This document shows positions 1-5,510 of a DNA stretch of 7,385 bases, piece by piece (the stretch's first letter is position 1; each line of letters begins with the position of its first letter). Both the position numbers and the translations under genes were made by a program. The DNA comes from Phycisphaerales bacterium. Lineage in GTDB: Bacteria > Planctomycetota > Phycisphaerae > Phycisphaerales > UBA1924. The notes beneath the pieces were generated by a model. The model was not told where the DNA came from. It saw nothing but the letters and a program-made list of their open reading frames with translations, and made no database searches. Where the stretch lies: positions 1 to 7,385 of the forward strand of contig JAIEQQ010000071.1 in NCBI GenBank assembly GCA_019747615.1, in the 5' to 3' direction.

Positions 1-1029
1 CACGCCCGCGCCGTCGCCAAGCACCTGGGCCTTCGCCACACCGAAGTTCTCGCCGACGCGAGCGTGACCTGCGACCCCGCCGCGGATCTCACGATGCTCA
101 TCGCGCAGAGCGGCGTGCCGCTGGGCGATAGTTCGCTGCTGGCGAGTGTGTGGGTCAGCCGCGCCGCGTCGCAGGTGGCCAAGGTGGCGCTCGGTGGTGA
201 TGGGGGGGATGAGCTCTTCGCGGGTTACGAGCGTTATCGCGCCAGCGCGATGTTCAACGCCGCGGGCCCGCTGCGCTACGCCGGGTTGATCGCGGGCTCA
301 TGGCCCCCGCCAAACGCCGACGCCCGCGGCCTCCGTCGCTGGCGCGCCCTGAACGCCGCGGCCCACGATGGCTACGCCGACCTGCTCTCGATCTTCCCGC
401 GCACGATGCTCGACACGCTCTGGCCCGTCAGCCGCGCGTGGTATCGCGACGCGCGCCGGAACTACGACACCGGCGCTGTCGCGTCTGATCGCGCGTCGCT
501 TCTCCCCGGCCTGTCCAAGAGCGAATCAATCGCCACCGCGATCGCATCGGACACGTGGGCGTATCTCCCGTACGACCTGCTTCGCAAGGTCGATACCGCG
601 AGCATGAGCGTACCGCTGGAGGTGCGCAGCCCGATGCTGGCCCGAGCGCTCAGCGACGCGGCGCTGCGAGCCCCCATCCGCGACCTCATGCCAGGCGGCG
701 AGCGCAAAGGCCTCCTCCGCGCCGTCGCGCGCACCCTCCTGCCCGCCAGCATCATCGACCGGCCCAAGCAGGGCTTCGCGGCACCGATCGCCTCCTGGCT
801 GCGCTCGGATGTCGGCGGCCTGCAAACCCTCGCCCGCGAGCGGCTTCTCGGCAGCTCCCGCCCCTTCGGCGATGTGATCGCCGCGGGGGTCATTCGTCAG
901 CCGGTGATCCGACGCCTCATCGATGAGCACGCCGCGGGCACCCATGACCACGCCCAGCGAATTTACTGCCTCCTGACCATGAGTCTGTGGGCATCGTGGC
1001 GTTCAACGATCCGTCCGATCGGCAACTGA
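1..1029 (+). CDS. asnB: Asparagine synthase (glutamine-hydrolysing), C-terminal part, cut by left window edge
   Basis: This is the synthetase half of a class II asparagine synthase-like amidotransferase. It is a cytoplasmic enzyme that activates aspartate (or a related carboxylate) with ATP and transfers ammonia released from glutamine. The frame is open from base 1, so the gene begins outside the window; the GTG at 64 is internal. Visible are the PP-loop-domain segment LGGDGGDELFAGYERY (fragment residues about 64-79), the helix DLLRKVDTASM followed by LEVRSPML (about 192-212), and KQGFAAPIASWL (about 256-267). All three are typical of AsnB. The fragment is 342 residues against roughly 600-650 for the family, so the N-terminal glutaminase domain and the first part of the synthetase are missing only because of the window edge. 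In Planctomycetota such enzymes often sit in exopolysaccharide clusters and may amidate something other than free aspartate. No neighbour here settles that. The stop is TGA at 1027-1029. Confidence 0.93.
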   Translation, partial: HARAVAKHLGLRHTEVLADASVTCDPAADLTMLIAQSGVPLGDSSLLASVWVSRAASQVAKVALGGDGGDELFAGYERYRASAMFNAAGPLRYAGLIAGSWPPPNADARGLRRWRALNAAAHDGYADLLSIFPRTMLDTLWPVSRAWYRDARRNYDTGAVASDRASLLPGLSKSESIATAIASDTWAYLPYDLLRKVDTASMSVPLEVRSPMLARALSDAALRAPIRDLMPGGERKGLLRAVARTLLPASIIDRPKQGFAAPIASWLRSDVGGLQTLARERLLGSSRPFGDVIAAGVIRQPVIRRLIDEHAAGTHDHAQRIYCLLTMSLWASWRSTIRPIGN

Positions 1030-1254
1030 TCGGTGCCTGCCGCTCGCGGGAAGCGCGCGGCCGCGATTGCCATCTCGCCCCCGTCGGACCCTCTGCCGCC
1101 GTGAGTACGCTTGCGACGCATCGCGGCCGAGAACCTATGAAATCACCGCAGCCACGATCGGCGCGGATTTCGTACCCTGTTGAGCGATTCGAGCGACGTT
1201 TCTCTCGCGGATAGGTGCAGCAAACACCGCGTCCCGACCGATGGATTGATCAGC

Positions 1255-2037
1255 ATGCAGCCTCTCTCACGCCGGCAGATTGTCATCAGCGGATCGGTCG
1301 CGGCTCTCGGTGCCGCGATCTTGCCCTCGTGCGCCCGACGCACGGACGGCGCGATGGACATGCCCGGCCCGATGTGGCCCAGTTCCACGGCGCGCCCGAT
1401 GGCGGCAATCCCATCGGCACCGGCGGGGCCCGCCATCAAGGGAACGCCGTTCCCCACGCCGAGCCCGTTGCCCGCGGACTCGGTCTTCCCCAACGTCATC
1501 TCGCGCAGCGCCTGGACGCGCGCCGGCCTGTCCCGCCCGCGCGATGTCTTCGCTCTCGGGCGCGTCTCGCGCATCACCGTTCATCACGACGGCATGAACC
1601 CGTTCACGAGCACCTCGCAGAACGAGTCGGCGCGTCGCTTGGAACTGATCCGTCAGTCGCACGTCAACAAGCGCGGCTGGGCCGACATCGGCTATCACTA
1701 CATCCTCGATCCCGCCGGACGCGTCTGGCAGGGCCGCAGCGTGCAGTATCAGGGCGCACACGTGCAGGATCAGAACGAGAACAACCTCGGCATCATGTGC
1801 ATGGGCAACTATGACCGCCAATCGCCGACGCCGGCGATGCTGACATCGCTCATGCGTTTCGTCGGCTCGCAGATGAAGCTCTACGGCGTGCCGACCAATC
1901 GCGTCTACACGCACCAAGAGATCAACCCGACCGAGTGCCCGGGCCGCTCGATTCAGGCCGCGATGCGGGCGGGCCGCTCGCGGAACGGCGCGCTCGCGCT
2001 GGTGCTGACGGAGTTGAACGCGACGCACTTGGCGTGA
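1255..2037 (+). CDS. Secreted N-acetylmuramoyl-L-alanine amidase / PGRP-fold lipoprotein
   Basis: This is a 260-residue predicted amidase_2/PGRP-fold protein that would cut the amide bond between MurNAc and the stem peptide, outside the cytoplasmic membrane. The N-terminus has SRR (5-7), a hydrophobic stretch (9-24) and ILPSC, giving a lipobox-like Cys26. Together these suggest a Tat-exported lipoprotein. A Pro/Ala/Ser-rich linker (about 32-78) leads to the catalytic domain (about 79-238). That domain shows ITVHHD (His110/His111), GWADIGYHYILDPAGRVWQGR with Tyr147, and THQEINPTECPGR (His220, Cys228). By comparison with T7 lysozyme, the zinc ligands would be one of His110/111, His220 and Cys228, with Tyr147 assisting. 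I chose ATG 1255 because the signal sequence begins there. A TTG at 1180 would add 25 residues with no signal-like character. No clear Shine-Dalgarno precedes 1255. The gene stands alone, 225 bases after asnB. A non-catalytic peptidoglycan-binding role is possible, but the ligands look intact. Confidence 0.88.
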   Translation: MQPLSRRQIVISGSVAALGAAILPSCARRTDGAMDMPGPMWPSSTARPMAAIPSAPAGPAIKGTPFPTPSPLPADSVFPNVISRSAWTRAGLSRPRDVFALGRVSRITVHHDGMNPFTSTSQNESARRLELIRQSHVNKRGWADIGYHYILDPAGRVWQGRSVQYQGAHVQDQNENNLGIMCMGNYDRQSPTPAMLTSLMRFVGSQMKLYGVPTNRVYTHQEINPTECPGRSIQAAMRAGRSRNGALALVLTELNATHLA

Positions 2038-2048
2038 GTGGGGCGGAG

Positions 2049-2131
2049 CAAAGCTCAAAGCTCAAATCAGCAAAGCTCAAATTTGAAATTTCAAATTTGA
2101 GAATCAGAATTGAGCTTAGCTGCTTTGAGTT
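2049..2131. repeat. AT-rich intergenic repeat island with 26-nt perfect palindrome
   Basis: Between two convergent genes the base composition drops sharply. The 11-mer CAAAGCTCAAA occurs three times (2049-2059, 2056-2066, 2071-2081). It is followed by a perfect 26-nt palindrome at 2076-2101, with core AAATTTGAAATTTCAAATTT. On the right come inverted partners of the left repeats: TTGAGCTT (2110-2117) and CTTTGAG (2123-2129). The whole can fold into a long hairpin and may end transcription from both sides. The opposing stops lie 11 bases to the left (2037) and 4 bases to the right (2136). From memory, similar TTTGAAATTTCAAATTT-type intergenic repeats recur in Planctomycetota and other environmental bacterial genomes. 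That makes a dispersed repeat element the likely identity, but this is not shown by this window. Confidence 0.8.
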
Positions 2132-2135
2132 TTCC

Positions 2136-2798
2136 TCAGAGCCTCATCTCGCCCAGCCCCGCGCTCACCTCAAACTTCGCTTCCGTCTTGGTGCGTACTT
2201 CCTCCAGCGTCACGCCGGGGGCAAGTTCAGTCAGCACGAACACGCCGCGCCGTTCGTCCATGGTGAAGACCGCCAGATCGCTGATGAGCATGCTGACGCA
2301 CGCCTTGCCGGTCAGCGGCAGCGAGCACTCGCGGACGAACTTGGGCGTGCCATCGCGGGCGTTGTGCTCCATGACCACGACGATCTTGCGGACGCCGGCG
2401 ACCAGGTCCATCGCCCCGCCCATGCCCTTGACCATCTTGCCGGGGATCATCCAGTTGGCGATGTCGCCGCTCTGACTGACCTGCATCGCCCCGAGGATGG
2501 AGATGTCCACATGCCCGCCGCGGATCATGGCGAACGAGTCGCTCGAGGAGAAAAACGCGGCCCCGGCCCGCGCCGTGATCGTCTGCTTGCCGGCGTTGAT
2601 CAGGTCCGGGTCCACCTCGGCCTCGGCCGGGAACGGCCCGATGCCCAGGAGCCCGTTCTCAGATTGCAGCCACACATCGATGCCGCGCGGGATGAAGTTG
2701 GCCACCAGCGTGGGGATGCCGATGCCGAGGTTCACGATGAAGCCATCGCGGAGTTCCTGGGCCGCGCGCTGAGCCAGTTGATCGCGTGTGAGTGCCAT
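2136..2798 (-). CDS. scoB: 3-oxoacid CoA-transferase, subunit B
   Basis: This is a 220-residue beta subunit of a family I CoA-transferase (succinyl-CoA:3-ketoacid/acetoacetate type). The enzyme moves CoA between succinyl-CoA and acetoacetate (or a similar oxoacid) in ketone-body and short-chain acid metabolism in the cytoplasm. Visible are [15 protein letters not shown] (residues 23-37) and [10 protein letters not shown] (46-55), whose Glu47 is the expected catalytic glutamate that forms the glutamyl-CoA thioester. Also present are [14 protein letters not shown] and GMGGAMDLV. Length and motifs fit a complete subunit. I chose ATG 2798 because [19 protein letters not shown] matches how family members begin. 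ATG 2810 would add four residues, and neither has a strong ribosome site. The active enzyme needs an A subunit, normally encoded directly upstream. Here the upstream neighbour is the divergent ankyrin gene, so the A subunit must lie elsewhere or be absent. The reaction is sure at family level; the exact acid substrate is not. Confidence 0.93.
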   Translation of the reverse strand: MALTRDQLAQRAAQELRDGFIVNLGIGIPTLVANFIPRGIDVWLQSENGLLGIGPFPAEAEVDPDLINAGKQTITARAGAAFFSSSDSFAMIRGGHVDISILGAMQVSQSGDIANWMIPGKMVKGMGGAMDLVAGVRKIVVVMEHNARDGTPKFVRECSLPLTGKACVSMLISDLAVFTMDERRGVFVLTELAPGVTLEEVRTKTEAKFEVSAGLGEMRL

Positions 2799-2930
2799 AG
2801 ATCCGAGCATAGGGCAAGTCCTGCCCCGCGTGGGCAATCCCGCTACTAGGCGGGGTAGCACGCTTTGCGACGCTCTGGTACACTCGAAGGCTCACAGCAG
2901 GCTGTCACACGTCACGCTCGGAGCCTCACT
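2799..2930. promoter_or_regulatory. Divergent intergenic region between scoB and the ankyrin gene
   Basis: These 132 bases must hold the upstream signals of both divergent genes. Small inverted repeats are visible: CCCGC (2839-2843) against GCGGG (2850-2854), and ACAGC (2894-2898) against GCTGT (2901-2905). A TACACT at 2879-2884 could be a -10 element for the rightward gene, but no good -35 lies at the right distance. GGAG at 2920-2923, seven bases before ATG 2931, is a convincing ribosome site for the ankyrin gene. Operator or promoter assignments beyond that would be guesses. Confidence 0.45.
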
Positions 2931-3926
2931 ATGTCCACCGTCGCACCGTCGTCCGGGGTTAAGTTCTTCAGGATCGTTACGCTTCTGGTCGTCGGCGGCG
3001 GGCTGATCTACGCCGTGTGGACCCTGACCTCGACCATGAGCCAGAGCACCACCACCCCCGAGACCGGCTCGATTTCCAAGATCCTCGAAGCCGCTGCGAA
3101 CGGCAACGTCGCCCTCCTCGAGCGCGAGCTGAAGAACGGGGCCGACAAAGAGACGAAGCAGCTCTTCGTCGCCAGCGAAGCGGGCATGACACCGATCATG
3201 TATGCGGCGCGATTCGGCAATGCCGACGCGGTCAAGCTGCTGCTGGATCGCGCGGCGAACGTCAACGCGTCCGCCGCCGACGGGCGCACCGCGCTCATGT
3301 ACGCCGCGATGGGCGACGAGAGCGCCGTCGTCAAGAAGCTCATCGACGCCAAGGCCAACGTGAACGCCCGCGCCGAAGACGGCTGGACCGCCCTCATGCT
3401 CGCCTCCGCCCGCGGCAGCGCCGAGACTGTCCGCGCACTGCTGGCTGCGGGGGCCGATGTCAACCAGCGCAACCGCTGGCGACTCACGCCGCTCATGGTC
3501 GCCGCCCGAGGCGGTGATCTGGAGAAGGTCAAAGCCCTCCTGGCCTCCGGCGCCAGTGTTGACGACACCGACGCCGACGGCAACAGCGCCCTCAACAGCG
3601 CTGTGCAAGGTTCTGACAACAGCGCCATCATCACGCTCCTGCTCTCCAGCGGCAGCAAGCCCAACGTCGCCGACGTCGAAGGCGTCACGCCGCTCATGCG
3701 TGCCGCCGAGCGCGGCAACGCCGACCTCGCCCGCGCTCTGCTGGAACGCGGCGCCGACGCGAGCCTGAAAGACCGCCGCGGCTGGCGAGCGCTCGAATGG
3801 GCCAACAACCGCGGCGACGACTACGGGCGAGCGATCGCGGATCTGCTGACGAAGGGCGTTCCAGCGGCGGCAGCCGCGCCGGCTGCTCCGTCGCCGGCCG
3901 CTCCGGCGAATGCCGAGCCGAAGTGA
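2931..3926 (+). CDS. Membrane-anchored ankyrin-repeat protein
   Basis: The product is 331 residues. A short N-terminal tail leads to one hydrophobic segment (about 12-32, FFRIVTLLVVGGGLIYAVW), then a Thr/Ser linker, then tandem ankyrin repeats, then an Ala/Pro-rich tail (312-331). I count an opening degenerate repeat (about 47-85). Five well-formed 33-34 residue repeats start at 86, 119, 152, 185 and 218. Another full repeat starts at 252, and a capping repeat runs about 285-311. Characteristic pieces are TPIMYAARFGNADAVKLLL, TALMYAA, TPLMVAARGGDLEKVKALL and TPLMRAAERGNADLARALL. Ankyrin repeats bind proteins, so this is probably a scaffold or inhibitor held at the membrane. The positively charged residues before the segment (K11, R14) suggest the repeats face the periplasm, but this is inference. 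ATG 2931 is preferred over an in-frame upstream start (2865) because GGAG lies seven bases before it. No partner can be named from the neighbours. Confidence 0.92.
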   Translation: MSTVAPSSGVKFFRIVTLLVVGGGLIYAVWTLTSTMSQSTTTPETGSISKILEAAANGNVALLERELKNGADKETKQLFVASEAGMTPIMYAARFGNADAVKLLLDRAANVNASAADGRTALMYAAMGDESAVVKKLIDAKANVNARAEDGWTALMLASARGSAETVRALLAAGADVNQRNRWRLTPLMVAARGGDLEKVKALLASGASVDDTDADGNSALNSAVQGSDNSAIITLLLSSGSKPNVADVEGVTPLMRAAERGNADLARALLERGADASLKDRRGWRALEWANNRGDDYGRAIADLLTKGVPAAAAAPAAPSPAAPANAEPK

Positions 3927-3941
3927 TCTGATCGAGATCAC
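3923..3941 (+). terminator. Short hairpin over the ankyrin stop codon
   Basis: GTGATCT (3923-3929) and AGATCAC (3935-3941) form a 7-bp stem with a 5-base loop. The stem includes the TGA stop (3924-3926). No T-run follows, so intrinsic termination is uncertain. The next gene is convergent, with its stop at 3974-3976, so the hairpin lies between two 3' ends and could serve either. Confidence 0.35.
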
Positions 3942-3973
3942 CCACGAGTCGGCGCGCGGCGTTGCCCAAACAG

Positions 3974-5071
3974 CTACTTCGACGCCTTCTCCGCTTGCGC
4001 AGCGAGGAGCGACTCCAGCTTCTCAAGCCGCGCCTTGAGCGCGGCGATCTCTTCCCGCTGGGCGACGAGCGTGGCCTGCTGGGCTTTGATGGCTTCGACG
4101 GTGATGGGGACGACCTTGCCGTAGTCCAGGCCGGTGGCGGCACCTTCGGGAGTGCGGGTGACGAGGTCGGGGATGGCATCCGCGACTTCTTCGGCGATGA
4201 AGCCGATGTCGTGCTTGTGGGTGCCGTCGTGGAGGGCATCGTTCCAGACGAACTGGACGCCGCGCAGACGGCTGAGCGTGGTCAGCGGGTCGGCGAGGGT
4301 CTGGATGTCGTGCTTGTATTCGCGCGAGGAGTAGGTGACCCAGGCGTTGGCGCGGCCTTGACCTGCAGGGTTGGCGGTGTTGGGCAGTTCGAGGCGGTAG
4401 TTTGCCGTTGAGATCGGGCCGCCGATGCTGACGAGGCCGGCGTTGTTCCAGCGAAGTGCGATATTGCCGGAGCCGGAGGCCGTGCCGAGTCCGCCGCCGA
4501 GGTTGCCGAAGAGGACCGGACCGTCGGGCGCGAAGCCGGTGGATGCAAAGAAGCTGCTGCCGCCAAAGTAACCGAGGCCGTGGTTGCGGTCGGTGGCGGA
4601 TTTGAGGCGGAGCTGGAACGAATTAAGTCCGCTTGTGGCGTTGGCGTCCAGGGCCTGAGCTGTCGTGGCGGTGACTTCGTTCGTGGCGTTGGTGGCATTG
4701 GTCGCGTTCACTGCGTTGTTCGCGTTTTTGGCAATGCTCGCCAGGTTGGCGGACCTGGCGTTCGCTACGGCCGCGGGTGCGTCCACATTGGTGCGGAACC
4801 ACCAGTTCACGAAGCCGCCAAAGGTCGTGAATCCGCCAGTGTTCGGCGCGGGTTGTGAAGTCGCCGCGAAGTTGGTGCCGCAGAGCACACTCATCGTGTA
4901 GGTTTCGCCTTCAACAACCTGGATGTTCTGCCCGCTGAAGTCCAAGGTGAAGTCTGTCGGGCTGCCGAATGGCACGATCGGTGCAATGGAGCCCAGTTGC
5001 TGCCCGCCAAGGCCCTGTCCGGCGTAGACCGTTGCGAAGAACTGTTGATCGAACGCGAACGTGGGCCTCAT
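3974..5071 (-). CDS. S74-type intramolecular chaperone (tail-fibre-like) surface protein, N-terminus apparently missing
   Basis: The region read from ATG 5071 gives 365 residues. Residues 1-62 look like the later strands of a beta-sandwich module (FFATVYAGQGLGGQQLG, later VVEGETYTMSV). Residues 101-147 are Ala/Asn-rich with tandem NAT triplets and look like a trimeric stalk. Residues 148-247 form a beta-rich tail-fibre-like section. Residues 248-333 are the S74 chaperone domain: SSREYKHDI, GVQFVWND, HDIGFIAEEV, LDYGKVVPITVEAIKAQ. A coiled coil follows (334-361). S74 domains drive trimer assembly and in phage proteins cleave themselves off at a serine. Here the site reads SS rather than the common SD, so cleavage is uncertain. 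There is no signal peptide, although relatives are secreted, and no Shine-Dalgarno lies before 5071. The same frame stays open to 5221 with domain-like sequence. I therefore think this is a truncated or broken gene. The domain call is solid; expression is doubtful. Confidence 0.85.
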   Translation of the reverse strand: MRPTFAFDQQFFATVYAGQGLGGQQLGSIAPIVPFGSPTDFTLDFSGQNIQVVEGETYTMSVLCGTNFAATSQPAPNTGGFTTFGGFVNWWFRTNVDAPAAVANARSANLASIAKNANNAVNATNATNATNEVTATTAQALDANATSGLNSFQLRLKSATDRNHGLGYFGGSSFFASTGFAPDGPVLFGNLGGGLGTASGSGNIALRWNNAGLVSIGGPISTANYRLELPNTANPAGQGRANAWVTYSSREYKHDIQTLADPLTTLSRLRGVQFVWNDALHDGTHKHDIGFIAEEVADAIPDLVTRTPEGAATGLDYGKVVPITVEAIKAQQATLVAQREEIAALKARLEKLESLLAAQAEKASK

Positions 5072-5221
5072 TGTAACGCTGGTTAAACGCCCCGAACGTC
5101 CGGCCCGAAAGTAGATGTACCCGGGCTGGCCGCCGTCGCCGCCTCCAGTAATGATGGACTCGACCGGTGATGCGGTGTTGTCAACATCTACGCCGCGTGA
5201 GGACGGTGCGAAAAGTGTACA
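5072..5221 (-). pseudogene. In-frame upstream remnant of the S74 protein gene
   Basis: Fifty codons immediately upstream of ATG 5071 are open in the same frame, back to a TGA at 5222-5224, and contain no ATG, GTG or TTG. The translation nearest the ATG, GQPGYIYFRAGRSGRLTSVT, continues directly into MRPTFAFDQQFF. It has the pattern seen before the 'YAGQG..G..LG' strand in beta-sandwich modules of this type (SGRLTSVTMRP as a strand, then the FFATVYAG strand). The best reading is that the original coding sequence extended here and lost its start and signal peptide. Upstream of the stop (5225-5308) the same frame gives nothing recognisable. Confidence 0.55.
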
Positions 5222-5309
5222 TCAGGGCGCCCAAGATACAAAACGGCCACCAGTGGGAGTTCGCTGGATATGAGTCCGAGGCCCCGGTGCGATCAACGCG
5301 CTGTTTTAA

Positions 5310-5450
5310 AATGTCGATGTCGCCCGCTCGAGGGTGGCCGGCCTTTCCAAGGCGGGCCTTCAGGGCCTGGGCGTCTACCGCGACAACACCGTCTTCGGCT
5401 TCAGCCAACCCTACCTCGGCTCCGGGACCAATGGCGGCGGGAACGTCTGA
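5310..5450 (+). pseudogene. Orphan C-terminal gene fragment, unknown product
   Basis: A plus-strand frame open after TAA 5307-5309 runs 46 codons to TGA 5448-5450. Its last 38 codons, from GTG 5334, have G or C in the third position in about nine of ten cases, as in the real genes of this window. The peptide reads like a folded-protein C-terminus: AGLSKAGLQGLGVYRDNTVF, then GFSQPYLGSGTNGGGNV. A strong hairpin begins at the stop codon. No suitable start, ribosome site or upstream body is present. I do not recognise the family. It is probably the 3' remnant of a gene whose 5' part is gone; an expressed small peptide from GTG 5334 is less likely. Confidence 0.45.
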
Positions 5451-5475
5451 GCCGCGTGCGCAGGCACGCGGCTTT
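5450..5475 (+). terminator. GC-rich hairpin terminator-like element
   Basis: AGCCGCGTGC (5450-5459) pairs perfectly with GCACGCGGCT (5464-5473) around a GCAG loop, and TTT follows (5473-5475). The stem starts at the last base of the stop codon of the plus-strand fragment. The three T residues favour rightward termination. The element also lies 37 bases beyond the stop of the leftward P-domain gene and could act for that gene, although no T-run follows on that side. Confidence 0.6.
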
Positions 5476-5510
5476 CGGCGTCGGTCGACGAGCGTCTGAC
5501 CCGCAGTCGC

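Noticed and set aside
64..66. GTG as the start of the asparagine synthase
   Set aside because: The frame is open to base 1 and the residues before it (ARAVAKHLGLRHTE) fit the family, so the gene starts outside the window.
1180..1254. TTG 1180 as the start of the amidase
   Set aside because: It would put 25 polar residues ahead of a clear signal sequence that begins at ATG 1255.
1030..1254. A regulatory RNA or small gene between asnB and the amidase
   Set aside because: Only weak, GC-driven inverted repeats were seen (for example GCCGC with GCGGC just after the asnB stop), and no frame with a plausible start and domain.
1267..2058. A minus-strand open frame, 263 codons, opposite the amidase gene
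   Set aside because: The plus strand encodes an amidase with catalytic motifs. The reverse reading is rich in Arg, Ala and His and has no recognisable motif.
1935..2849. A plus-strand open frame, 304 codons, opposite scoB
   Set aside because: scoB on the minus strand has clear family motifs including the catalytic ENG. The plus-strand frame also runs through the AT repeat island, where no gene would be expected.
2892..3941. A long minus-strand open frame, 349 codons, opposite the ankyrin gene
   Set aside because: It is an antisense shadow: GC-rich third positions and repeat periodicity keep the opposite strand open. The peptide is Arg/Gly/Val-rich and repeats with the ankyrin period, with no domain of its own.
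4661..4729. The short repeats here as a CRISPR or other DNA array
   Set aside because: The units are in-frame codons for Asn-Ala-Thr within a coding sequence, with no spacers.
5181..5408. A minus-strand frame, 75 codons, as the missing 5' part of the S74 gene by frameshift
   Set aside because: Its sequence has no signal peptide at its start and no similarity to surface-protein modules, and a simple frameshift does not join it to the domain strand at 5131.
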